Origin: Cranoglanis bouderius
Taxonomy: Eukaryota; Chordata; Actinopteri; Siluriformes; Cranoglanididae
Direction: 5' to 3'
Length of the DNA stretch: 64,000 nt
Assembly (NCBI GenBank): GCA_023630585.1
Contig: CM042535.1
Coordinates: 28,832,899-28,896,898 of the forward strand
In this document: one piece after another, positions 53,411-64,000 of the stretch
Numbering within the stretch: position 1 is the first letter of the stretch
Layout: every line of letters begins with the position of its first letter
Translations under genes and position numbers: made by a program
Notes under the pieces: model-generated
What the model saw: only the letters and a program-made list of their open reading frames with translations
What the model was told of the DNA's origin: nothing
Databases searched by the model: none

Positions 53411-53876
53411 CATTTTATATACTACTATCCTCACTGAGCCACACTTGTAAGCACTTTGATTAAAAGTGATTGCTTCTGTACCTTGTTTCATTACTTTTGA
53501 TAACCAAAAATGTGTTAATATCTCTAAATATTTAGTAAAATTTTTTATCCCAGGCTGGCCACTAGGGAATCATGATGTGTGCTCATCTAAATAACTTAAA
53601 ATACTATATTTTATACTGTGAATTCAAACTGGAGTCTGATAGTGTTTAACATCTGTAATATATATATATATATATTATAAAATATTTTGTGGTTGTGTGT
53701 TGTGTGAACTGCCTTTTCTGGATGAATGTGCTAGTGTAATATAAACTTAGCCTTGTTTCTAATTGAAGCACTGAATGTATTTGCTGTTTTTTTTTCTACA
53801 TTTCTAAACATGTATCAAGCAATTTTTTGGCACTAAAATAAATATTTACTGGGCATTGAATATTTGTATTATACTC
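53411..53876. other. Intergenic stretch, nothing recognised
   Basis: AT-rich with a short (TA)n near 53658-53677. If the TRIM gene had more exons they would be sought here. I see no SPRY-like coding sequence. Confidence 0.5.
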
Positions 53877-54645
53877 AAAATCCACTTTATTAGCAACACC
53901 TGTACACTTGTTCATTCCTGCAATTATCCCATCTGCCCATCATGTGCCAGCAGTGCAGTGCATAAAATCATGCAGATACAGGTCAGTTAATATCCACATC
54001 AAACATCAGAATAAAACAAAGGGTAAAATCCGTGACTTTGACCGTGACATGGTTGGTTTGAGTATCTCTTGGGATTTTCAACAATCTCTAGAGTTTATAA
54101 AACGTTGCTTGATCTTTTTCCAGTCTTCACCTGTCCAGTTTCAGAGATCCTGTGCCCACTGTAGCTTCAGATTCCTGTTCTTGTCTGGGAAGAGTGGAAA
54201 CCAATGTGGTATTCTGCTGTTGTATCCTATCTGCCTCAAGGTCGTGTGTTGTGATCTGCTTTTCTGCTCATCACGATTGTAAAAAGTGCTTATTGGAGTA
54301 ATTGTAGCCTTCCTGTCAGCTTGAACCAGCCTGGACATTCTCCTCTGACCTCTCTCCTCAATAAGGTGTTTCTAGCCATAGAACTACCGCTCAGTGGATG
54401 GACCTTTTTGTATAATAGTTATTTTTGTATGACTATAGTGTGTGAAAATCTCAGGAGATTTTCACACACTGACTGAGATCACAATTTTGCCCAGTTCTAT
54501 TGTGTGATGCACACATGAACTGAAGCGCTTGACCTGTATCTGCATGATTTTATGCATTGTTCTGCTGCCACATGATTGGCTGATTTGATAATTGCATGAA
54601 GGAGCAGGTGTACATGTGTTCCTAATAAAGTGTCTGGTGAGTGTA
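53877..54645 (-). mobile_element. Tc1-like family B element, rearranged
   Basis: The right end GTTCCTAATAAAGTGTCTGG and minus-strand transposase text (54338-54141: RLVQADRKATITPISTFYNR, LRQIGYNSRIPHWFPLFPDK) run one way. But 53880-54110 reads the transposase N-terminus in the opposite sense (the DFDRDMVGLSIS part on plus). The two halves are therefore head to head, joined near 54110. No intact protein is possible. Confidence 0.75.
54437..54470. repeat. Perfect 16-bp-stem palindrome, 2-base loop
   Basis: AGTGTGTGAAAATCTC, then AG, then GAGATTTTCACACACT. The left half is normal family B transposon text; the right half is its exact inverse and replaces the expected continuation. It could form a hairpin in single-stranded DNA or RNA. 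Confidence 0.95.
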
Positions 54646-55019
54646 TATTAGACTAGATGTACGCGTGTGTACTGCGATTTGTTTTTCAGCCATAAATTTG
54701 TTTATTGAATATCTATTTTAAAGTTAACATTTAGTAGTGTATTTAAGAAAATTTTAAATAATGAAGGTATTTGCTGTTTTATAGTTTTCTGACTGATTAG
54801 CAATTCATGTTCTCAAGTTTTTTTTTTTGTAATTAGTTTGTAAAACGAGCAAAAATGAGCAAATAAAAAAAAAATTGTTGGTTTTAATGACATCCATTTA
54901 TGAGCATTATCAAAGTTTCCAGTCAGTGCTTAGAAAGAAATCTGGTGGAAAATTGTTTTCTCTATGTATAGTAATAAAGAGTAGATTGTTATATGATGCA
55001 TAATGAAACAGAAAAAGTG

Positions 55020-55375
55020 CAATTATTTTATTTTAGCATTAATGAGGTCAGGCACTGATTTTATGTGAGGAGTCCTGGTGTGCAGCTGGTATTCCAGTTC
55101 ATCTCAAAGGTGTTCAGTGGGGTTGAGGTCAGGGCTGTGTGCAGGTACTTGATTTCTTCCACTCTAGCCTTGGAAAACCATGTTTTCATGGAGCTTGCTT
55201 TGTGCACAGGCACATTGTTATGCTGGAACAGGTTTGGGTCCCTTAGTTCCAGGCAAGGGAAACTGTAATGCTGCAGCATAGACATCTTACACAGTTGTGC
55301 TCACAACTTTGTGGCACGAGTTTAGGGAATGGATATGATTGTCAGGTGTCCACATATTTTTGGCCATATAATGTA
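55020..55375 (-). mobile_element. Mariner/Tc1-like family K fragment
   Basis: Minus-strand frame 55285-55061: RDPNLFQHNNVPVHKASSMK (second-Asp region, here Asn in place of the catalytic Asp), then TWFSKARVEEIKYLHTALTS and TPLNTFEMNWNTSCTPG (the Glu region, decayed). The end CACATATTTTTGGCCATATA is a typical terminus. Inactive remnant. Confidence 0.8.
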
Positions 55376-56890
55376 GGTTACTTTCAGCTGGAGAAAAAAA
55401 AAATCTAGTACTTTCAATATTCATACTTAAATGATTATAAGATGCATGCAGCCTTTTTACGCTTCTGCCATCAAGTGGTGAAGGAACGATATGAAGTTAT
55501 CATTGTAACCAGCAGATGAACAGATTAGATTTAGGAATTAATCTGAACAGGATGAAGGTCACAACAAAGTCAAATGTCTGAAATAGTTTTTCTTCAATAG
55601 CTTCCTTCCTGTTTGAAGTGTATTTTAATGGTATTTCTACCATACAAATTAGACTAGACTAGAGGTGTTGAGTTCTACTTGTTTTCCCATAATAGGCTCT
55701 TTATCACTGTATTGAGGGACTTTTGGTTTCCCTTATCATGATTTCACTAAATTATTTTGGTGACAGAAAGAAACACATCTTCCACACACCTTCCACAATA
55801 AAAATCACATCTATGGGTTAGCAAATGTATTTTAATATAATATATAATTAAATATTTATACAGATTTCAGCACAATGACATAATGGCATCATTTCAGTTT
55901 AATTTACTTCATAAATTTATTATTCATTTTTTCATACATTTATATTTTGTTTATTATAATTGCAAAATAGCTATCCAATTTTCTCAAGAAAATAAAATGA
56001 AATAAAATAAAACAGCATACAGCCCGTAAAACGTTAAGCAGTTTGATGTCAGAAAAATTATAAACTATTAAGAGATGCATATCAAAATAATCAGCATAAG
56101 AAAAGAAAAAAAAAAAACAAAACACTAACTGATCAAGTCATGTGCAACAGGATCCTTCAGGAAATTCTTAATACTCGATTCATCTATTGGGACTTCCAAT
56201 AAGATCCTGGCTGAAGATTCTCAAATAAAAATATCAAGCCAATGTTGAGATCTGTGTTGTCGTTGAAGGAAACAAGTTAATTCTGGAGAGCAGATAAACA
56301 GATGGCAAGCGGTCAGGGCTGGATGATGCAAGTAGCAGACCTTAGTAGCCATGCTCTTGAGTTGTTGCTTTGGTTGCAACCTTACATGCAATTTGAGGCA
56401 CCATCATTATTGATTTATTTATTTCTAAATGACCATTGAAAATGAAAAATTGCTACAAACGCAATGTAAATATCACACCATAAGCATGTCTTGCCGGGAA
56501 CAATTCCATGTCAATAATATGTGCCGGAACTCATTGGAAAACCAATACCTAAGCCACATCTATTATAACTTATTTCAGCATGGCATGTAACAACCTCACT
56601 CTTATTTCCACTCACATGGGCCTAGCACTGCACTGAGCACCTCAAAACACTCATATACACACACACACACACACACACTGCAGCACTCTTGCCTTTAACG
56701 TTCTGTTTAATAATAGCATGATTTGTGATCAAGTGTTTCTGTACAGTCTCTAAGCAGACTAATTTGGCACAACACCAAAGCAGGAGAAGATAAAGTTTAT
56801 ATCTCTTGAAATATTTCACATATAAAAATCCTTTATGGCTTCTAATAATAATAATATGATATTTATTTCTTGCTACTGAGGAAAAATCAA
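55376..56890. other. Intergenic stretch, nothing recognised
   Basis: Short (CA)n near 56658-56679. AT-rich throughout, no coding similarity or element termini found. Confidence 0.5.
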
Positions 56891-56894
56891 GTGA

Positions 56895-57350
56895 ACTTGC
56901 AGTGCCTTGCATGAGTATCCTCCTGCCCCATTACCTTTTCCAACAATGGAACGGTTCAAAACCAAGAACCTGAATATGCTAGAATGGCCCAGTCAAAGCC
57001 TGTTAAGAATCTGTGGCAAAAGTTGAAAATTGTTGTTCACCATCCAGTCTGACAGAGCTTGAGCAATTTTGCAAAAATATCAGGATCTAGAAGTGCAAAG
57101 CTAACAGAGACATACTGTATTCCAGCAGACTCCCAACTAGAATTGACCCAGGGGGTCATGCAACCAACAAATGTCTGGGTTTTTTTGTTTGTTTGTTTGT
57201 TTAATTAACCTGTGTGTTCCAAAATTATTAGACATATTCTGTAAATGGAAAGGTAAAAATCCTAATTAAGCCAATTTAACTCCAGATTGTAGCAGTATAA
57301 AATTTAGAAAAGTTCAAGGATGGCAAATACTTATGCAAGGAATTGTATTT
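56895..57350 (+). mobile_element. Tc1-like (Sleeping Beauty-type relatives) fragment
   Basis: Ends with AGTGCCTTGCATGAGTATCC on the left and ATACTTATGCAAGGAATTGT on the right, partly inverted. In between, CTGAATATGCTAGAATGGCC, AGTCAAAGCCTG and GTGCAAAGCTAACAGAGACA follow the 3' part of fish Tc1 transposases (the LEWPSQS and RCAKL regions) with many lesions. Confidence 0.75.
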
Positions 57351-57569
57351 CAGCACATGAAAACACTCAACATACCTAACTGGAGCTCTTATAAAGGGTC
57401 ATAAGTAATTCATTACTGGCGCCTTTCTAAAATCGCTACATTAAAAGACTCTAGCTTTCATAATGCCTTTAACAAAACTTTCACAAACACCCGCACAGGA
57501 GTTCACTCTTGACACATTCAGACCTCATCTTAGAGCTTTATGTGCAAAAGTTATTGGCTCATTTTCCAA

Positions 57570-57606
<37 letters not shown>

Positions 57607-58723
57607 ATGAACACCACTGTCCTGTTAGTTCAGGCTTACACTCTGATCAGCACTCCTTGTTTTCTATGTTTACCTTGTTAATAACATACATAACCACCAT
57701 ACAGCTTCCTGGACTATCATCAAATCCGTTCTAATTTATCTACAAGTCAAAAGCATGTCAAGCCAAATCACGTTTGAATCCTGTCACGTTAGCAAAACAA
57801 GCATAGTCAGAAATGATCAACTACAAAATGATTTGACATCACTGTAACAAAAATACAAAAATAAAATAAGAAAGAAAAATCGTATTATATCAAGACCAAT
57901 TCAAATATATATCTTAAGCTGAAGGTAGAATAGAAACCAAAATACATTTATGGTAGTGAGAAAATAAAGTAGCTATATTTTTCCCCAGTTTGATGGCTAC
58001 AGATCGCCAATTATAGAGTCTGATTCGGTTTTAAAATTAAATTCAAATTTCATAGCAATCAAAAGATGAAAATAATAAGACCAAACAGGAGTATCAAAAG
58101 AGAAAGCATTACTGCCAGATAGCAAAAGAATCCTGAGGCAAGACTCCCAAATAAAAACCGTTTTTGTTTTTTTTCAGTTGAAATAATAGCAAAATCAGGC
58201 TCATTACACATGTCAGATTCATTGCAACTGTTAACACACATATTCTCATATTTTCCAGTTAGTAAGCAAATTTCAGTACATAAAAACCAAAAAATACATT
58301 TGCATTAAATAAATAAATCAATAATAAAACACACTGCTATAAATTCACAATATATATTTACAACTTACTTAAAGGTGAAAACATAAGCCAGAATTGGAAA
58401 AATCTTTCGATTAATAAAAATACTTTGTAAGTTTAAATCATAATTGAAAAAGATTTTTTAAAGGTTATTATATCACTAGATTTTTGTTTGCTCTAAGACT
58501 TTTTTTCTGTAATAAAGCTAAAGCTAAAATGAAACACTGTGTGGGTCAGTTATAAGCTGATAATGGCTCATTTTTACCATTATATTTTTTTTGCAGCATT
58601 GTTAAAGTCGATATGTTCTTAATGCCATGAAATCCAATTTGCCAATATGACATTTTGACAGTAGGACTTTTTCGTGCGCTTATGTTTGAGATGTTGTCCA
58701 TTATACACTGGAAATGTCAAAAT

Positions 58724-58759
<36 letters not shown>

Positions 58760-59315
58760 CTATTGGTCAATTATATGCCCAAACACATATACCAAGTTCC
58801 CAAATTACTTGCATGTTGAGGTACAATGACCAAGAAATGCTAGGAACATATGTAACAAATATGCACAGTGCCGTACTACGTGTTATCTGCATAGAGCTGT
58901 ATCAGTACCGACTAATTTCATACTGCGAACTCGGCAAAGCAATTGGTTTGCATTCATATACAATGGTTTGCATTAATGTACAATGATCATATAGGGACTA
59001 AAACCTGATTATCCTTATAGACACGTAATTATCCTTGCCTTCCAATACTGTTTTTAACACACCCTTGTTGACATCCCATGCGAATTAAAAGCATATAATT
59101 TAGCCTTATTTACACGTCTTCCAATTTATGCAGTGTGCAAACCAGCTGGTTTGCTGACTGTGTTAATTAGCTAGCTTCCCAACGAGCTAGTAGAGTAAAG
59201 TCATGTATTACTGTATTGTGTAGATTGAGTAGTTTGTCTACATAACAACACAAATGTCTTATTGCTCATCTAACACACTTCTTGGCACCGAGCGAATACA
59301 GTACTGGAATGACTG
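57351..59315. other. Intergenic stretch with poly-T tracts
   Basis: Poly-T runs at 57571-57601 and 58727-58756 may mark reverse-oriented retroposon tails, but no body is recognised. A short minus frame at 58059-58241 has a hydrophobic stretch without further support. Confidence 0.5.
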
Positions 59316-60064
59316 TTAAAGGAAAAATCCACCCTAAATGACTTACGTGTTACTATTTATAATGATAACTTTTTTTTTTCTCTGTTCATTGACATGTTGG
59401 TCTATTTTCACTTTGCTTGACAGTTTCCCACATTACCCACAATGCCATTCGACTACCCGCTGATCGTGGAACCAGTGGGATTAGTTCTCATTTCATCTCT
59501 ACCTAAAGGGAGCGATGCAGCAGAGCTTTAGACTTTTAGTCAGTCCAGCTCTATCACATTCCCATCTGTACACTCTGTTCAAACAGATCAGCCAAAGCTT
59601 TCGTGCTAATACCACCATCAATGCCATCGCTCTAGTCATCTCACTAGCTGAACCAAGACTCTGCTGTACTCAGCACAATTGTGTTGTGTAGCTGCATCTC
59701 ATTCTGTAACTTCTATGTTGGAGATGGCTCATTAATATGATGTTGAATGTGGCTGAAAATCGGTGAGTGAGAAATTATTATTGCTCTTCTTGTTTTTTTT
59801 TTTTTTTTTTTTAGGAGCCAACAGTGAAAGCTAACTGTTATCCCTTATGTTTGAGATTGTTCACATTTGTTTTTCCTATTAAATACAATTGTAACTGCAT
59901 TAGTAATGTCCCCCGTGACATAAGCGGAGCACAACCGCCAACTACTCATAGGAATAATAAAAATAGAGCACAAACCAACAAATTAGCACAAGAATCGCTA
60001 AACACATCACAAACATTTCAATATAAACATGTTTAATGGGTTAGAGGGTGAACTTTTCCTTTAA
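59316..60064. mobile_element. MITE with TTAA flanks (piggyBac-like?)
   Basis: The left TTAAAGGAAAAATCCACCCT is the near-inverse of the right AGGGTGAACTTTTCCTTTAA. The ends show TTAA on both sides (59316-59319, 60061-60064), the target of piggyBac transposases. No transposase inside; a poly-T run lies at 59791-59813. The TTAA may belong to the inverted repeat rather than a duplication, so the class is tentative. Confidence 0.65.
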
Positions 60065-60885
60065 GACGGCAACAGGGATTCTGGCTCAGGGAAGGTAATG
60101 GTGTGTTAAAAATAGTATTGAAATGCTGCCCATGACTTTTCCAAAAAGGGTTATTAACTGACTGATTCGTCAGCATCTTGGCAAGTCAGAGCTACAGTAA
60201 CAGGTACAAGCTGGGATTTACACATGCAATCTGAGCCTAAGCAGTGTGACCAAGGATTCAAGCTGTTACTGTGAACTGCACACAGACTGACAAGATGTAT
60301 AAAAATAAAGTGAGGACATTTCAAGGCCTTTTTCATTGGTCTAGTGTCAGCTGTTGTATCATGATTCATTTGTAACAGTTATAGTTGGGGCATGTCTAAT
60401 TTATCGGATATGCAATGAAATTAACCTCGCTTGTTGTAATTCTTAATTTTGTTTGTGCACGAAATAGGGTTGATTAGCTTGTGGCAGTCTGATCAATGAT
60501 CAGACATCAAAAATGAGTAACCATATAGGACAAAGTCTAGATTTACATTACACTGATTTTAAAGCGAATAAACCAAATGAATCAGATTAAATTGGCTTAT
60601 ATGTGCAAAGATTCAGACTTCTTAAACTACCCAGTTGAAGATTAAACAGCAAAAACTATCAAAGTCACATGGTCACAAACATTGAAACTTACACACACAG
60701 CTGGAAAACAGTAAAACAACTAAAACCTCCAACCATCCAAAACTGAACTTGGTAGCTATTTTCTTGGTCATTTTTAAGGTAGGTGATTCTTCACAATCCT
60801 TAATAAAAAAGCTTACTGTCAATCCAATCCAATCCAATGTTTTCAAAAAAGTCTTGCTTACAAAGGTCTGGATAAGTATCTGCAG
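60065..60885. other. Intergenic stretch, nothing recognised
   Basis: A small tandem AATCCAATCC(AATCC) near 60820. No gene. Confidence 0.5.
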
Positions 60886-60887
60886 TA

Positions 60888-61448
60888 CTGTGTAAAAGTT
60901 TTAGGCACCCTATTTTTTTTTTTTTTTTAGTACAAACTTTGTTATAGATTTTTTAAAAATTTTATGACCTACATTATCAAGTCAGTACAAAAACATTTTA
61001 CATTCCCAAACATTAGTTTTCTAGCACAAAATTAAATGTTACAGAAAAATGTTTGTACTGTATGTCATTAAAGAAAGCAGCATATTACGCAAGAGACACT
61101 TTTCAGACAAGAAACACAATGAAGGCTGCTGGGTTTTGCTGCAAAAATAAGAAGCAAGTGCGAAAGTAAAAGTCTCCAGAAGAACTGTGGCTGGTTCTGC
61201 AAGATGCTCAATAAAACTTACCAGCTCATTTCCTTATAAAACTGAACAAATTGTACCGGAGACTACTATTTTAATTTTTTTGTCACACCAAATATTGACT
61301 TCGTTTCATTTACTACTGTTTACTGCTCTTTATGATATTTTTTTAAAATGTAGAAACATTTAATCTTGTTTCTGTTAAAAACATTATTTTGAAGGCATCT
61401 TTGCTCCATGGCATTTCATTTATGCATGCACCTAAAACTTTTGCACAG
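60888..61448. mobile_element. Mariner-like family H MITE, complete
   Basis: 561 bp between TA (60886-60887) and TA (61449-61450). The ends CTGTGTAAAAGTTTTAGGCA and GCACCTAAAACTTTTGCACAG (split for length: GCACCTAAAAC, TTTTGCACAG) are inverted. No transposase. It provides the reference for the piece fused to the SAMD9-like frame at 43431. Confidence 0.88.
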
Positions 61449-61455
61449 TACTGTA

Positions 61456-62520
61456 TTTTTAATTTGACACAAAGAGAATAAACACATACTTCAAAACCGA
61501 TGTAGTGAAAAGTGGCAACACGAAGCACCACTGTGAAATATAACATTTTATTCAGACTGTCTTATTTTTTAATCCATGAACTAATCATTAATGGTCAAGC
61601 ATTAAAATGTAATTGTTGATGCCGTTCAGTCATGTGAGTTGTTTATCCAGCCATCTGTAAGAAAGGAATTTTATTAAACTGGTCCTTTACAAGTTTTAAT
61701 TGAATATCCCTGATACATTGTGACAAGTATTCACAGATCTACCAGGTATTTGTTATCAGAAGGCATCAAATCATGTATGCGCTTACTCCATCTGTTAGAC
61801 TTGGCAACCAAGGATACAAACAGTATGACCAAAGTACTTCATAGAAACAAAGACGCTACTTGCAACAATGCTTAATACTACATAACTGATTAACATCCAA
61901 CTTTGAAGAGATTTCAGATCAAGTTTATCACAGTCCAACTGAGGAATTCTAAAGGCGAAATTCAACTTCTTATGATATCTACAATTTGTCAGACAACATC
62001 ACATGAAAATAGCTAGCAATATAAATCAAAACACAAAGGTTTACTACAAGTAACCCAATCCAAAAATACATTTTGTTTGTTGGCACAAGGAGAGGAAAGG
62101 ATAGGTATAAATTGGACTTTGTTGTTGTTACACAAACCTAGTTTAGGTCCAGGGGATTTTTGGGGACCACATATACCCTGCAAGTGCTGACATTTAACAC
62201 TAGCAGTAAAAAGAACATCACAAACGCATACACACAAAAACACATTATTTACTCAGCAATTATTCTAGCACTTAATGTCATATGAATGCATACTGGTATT
62301 TAGCATAGCAAAAGCAACAGTCTGTTGAGGCTGGGCAAAAGAGACACAGTGATCTAGCTAATATTGGATTTTAAATCAACAGTCTTTCTGCAACTGGGCA
62401 ATATCATATGATGGCTTGGAGGATGAAGATGCACTTGGAAATATTTTTGATAGTACATTAATTCAGTAATACTAATTCATTTCAGAGACAGTTTCAGCTT
62501 CCTATACTATATTTGACAGT
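61456..62520. other. Intergenic stretch, nothing recognised
   Basis: No exon-like signal or known element. Confidence 0.5.
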
Positions 62521-62525
62521 TTATT

Positions 62526-62562
62526 AGGGGTCCAAGCACCAGCAGTGCTGGAACCCTTTTAT
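62526..62562. repeat. Short hairpin-type repeat end
   Basis: GGGGTCCAAGCACCAGCAGT and GCTGGAACCC contain a CCAGCAGTGCTGG near-palindrome. It resembles the end of a common teleost repeat (TTTATTAGGGGTCC...), but only this piece is present. Confidence 0.4.
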
Positions 62563-62589
62563 TTATTTATTTTTTTTAAGATTTTAAAC

Positions 62590-63184
62590 CAGGGGTGGAC
62601 AAATCACTAGCCCAGGGCAAGCCGATTTTGTGTCTGGGCTATTTGTTTGTTTTCCTTTGTTTCCCAGCAGACAAGTAGGTTAAACAATCAAAGAAATAAA
62701 ATAAAACCTTACTACTTTCAAGAAACAAAAATTTTCATTTGATTTTCATGCGACACCTTGAATACCACCGCCTACTGCACTACACACATTAGCCAAGGCA
62801 ATCTGATTGACAGCAGTCCCGTCACAGCTAAACATATTATAAAATAAAGACGTCAGACTCCAATCAACATTACAACTTATAGAAAACATTCACCAATGAC
62901 TTGCTGACTTTTTTTGCTGAGGTCGCAAAAACGTGTTACATCACAAACTTTATCATAGGACAAGGATTATGGTTACAGTTTTAGTTCATATACTCAACTC
63001 ATTCCCTTAGTCTGTATTAATGCACTCAACTAGCTGGCCATATGTTATTACATTATGTTAGCTACCACTTTCTAGCCTAGTCAGTTAGATTTACCAAAAC
63101 ACGGAAACATGGGGCTAGGCACCACATTAGCGCTTCCACTTCACTGGTGGACTAGCTAATAAATTTGTGATTTGTCCACCCCTG
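62590..63184. mobile_element. hAT-like MITE
   Basis: The left CAGGGGTGGACAAATCACTA is inverted at the right (ATTTGTGATTTGTCCACCC, then CTG). CAGGGGTG is a typical hAT terminus. About 595 bp, no transposase. An 8-bp target duplication expected for hAT is not visible (TTTTAAAC left, TTGCCCCA right). Confidence 0.6.
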
Positions 63185-64000
63185 TTGCCCCACCAGGAGT
63201 CAGTGCTTATTTACTTTAATTATATAATACTGAATACATTGTTAATTGTAATGCTAATGTCCATCATTTCTCAGATTTCTAATTATGCATCTTATGACAT
63301 TTTCATGTAAATGTATAGTATACTGAGAAGCACAAATAATTCATTCACAGTTTATGATTTCAAATAATATACAAACTCAACATTATATTAAGCCCTAACA
63401 AGCCCTGTGCTTGTGCAAAAGTGGTCATTTTATGAGCATGAGGCCAATAAAATCACATGGAATGATGTATTTTCGGTCACTGTTTAACCCCGCTCACAAA
63501 CACTGTTTATGTTTGAGGTATTTAAACTTAAAATCCCAATATATATGCCAATGGTGTACATCTTTAATATGGGCATTCTTATCAATATCAAAGAAACACA
63601 CTCTGGAAAACAGGTGACCCTCATGATATGTTTGATATGCGATATAAGCTATTCATCATACTTCATAAAATGATTCATTACAATGCTTAGGATAAATAAA
63701 CAAAAGAAATAACAAAAATAAAATAATTTAAATTGAAACAGGCACACATGTAATGTGTCTCTACGGAAGGCAAATGTTGGCTTTTCAATTATCAAATTAT
63801 TCTTGCCACTAAATTCTAAACATTTTTGCAGGTTGTTAACTTGTGAGTTTTAAAGGGAATCTACAGCCAAGTGAACTGTACTTACACTATTACTCAGAGT
63901 AGCATAGAGTAAAAGCAATAGGCTGGAAGATTTATCACCATATTAGATATGTGAAAAGGTCTCGGTTACATGGGCTGCAGGGACTACACTGTTGCATTCA
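63185..64000. other. Intergenic stretch to the window edge, nothing recognised
   Basis: AT-rich with no supported feature. Confidence 0.5.

Overview
The window looks like teleost fish nuclear DNA. It is intron-rich and AT-rich, carries many (CA)n, (TA)n and (TTA)n microsatellites, and is crowded with Tc1/mariner transposons, RTE and L2-like LINE pieces, a tRNA-derived SINE with a piscine tail, PIF/Harbinger remains and solo LTRs. The TRIM-type and SAMD9-like host genes and a 7TM receptor family expanded by local duplication also fit a ray-finned fish. The sequence alone does not give the species.

Layout. 0-2 kb: a 166-bp tandem satellite interrupted by a solo LTR with a perfect 5-bp target duplication. 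2.4-23.5 kb: a segmentally duplicated receptor cluster. One 7TM receptor-like coding exon is open (21190-21966), one is a clear pseudogene (8919-9690), and flank-only units lie around 3.2-4.3 kb and 13.2-14.3 kb. The same MITE and 5'-exon blocks recur beside each unit. Transposon fragments, a LINE fragment (14.8-15.8 kb) and two more LTRs fill the gaps. 24.0-26.3 kb: a decayed PIF/Harbinger element with convergent transposase and Myb-like ORFs; a solo LTR sits inside the third Myb-like exon. 26.7-41.8 kb: almost only mobile DNA. It holds a mariner-like copy, a candidate LTR, several Tc1-like elements, a SINE, and a full-length RTE LINE inserted into an older Tc1-like element with a 15-bp target duplication.

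42.8-43.5 kb holds a fragment of a SAMD9/SAMD9L-like P-loop gene whose open frame runs into a mariner-type element. 46.9-51.9 kb holds a TRIM-family gene with the classic exon ladder (96, 234 and 23 bp). All the splice sites look sound, but there is a premature TGA in the second B-box and a lost zinc ligand in the RING. A Tc1 copy with an intact 321-residue transposase lies 10 bp beyond its predicted stop codon. 53.4-64 kb has no convincing host gene and holds transposon fragments and MITEs.

Functionally, the only plausible intact host reading frame is the receptor-like exon at 21190. The TRIM and SAMD9-like loci belong to families with antiviral or immune roles, and both look damaged here. 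The intact Tc1 transposase at 52161-53126 is the best candidate for a recently active gene. I found no CRISPR, operon or other prokaryotic feature, and no rRNA or functional tRNA gene. I do not see strong evidence for a wholly new system. The most informative structures are the nested insertions, the chimeric SAMD9-like frame, the TRIM gene caught early in decay, and the duplicated 7TM family.
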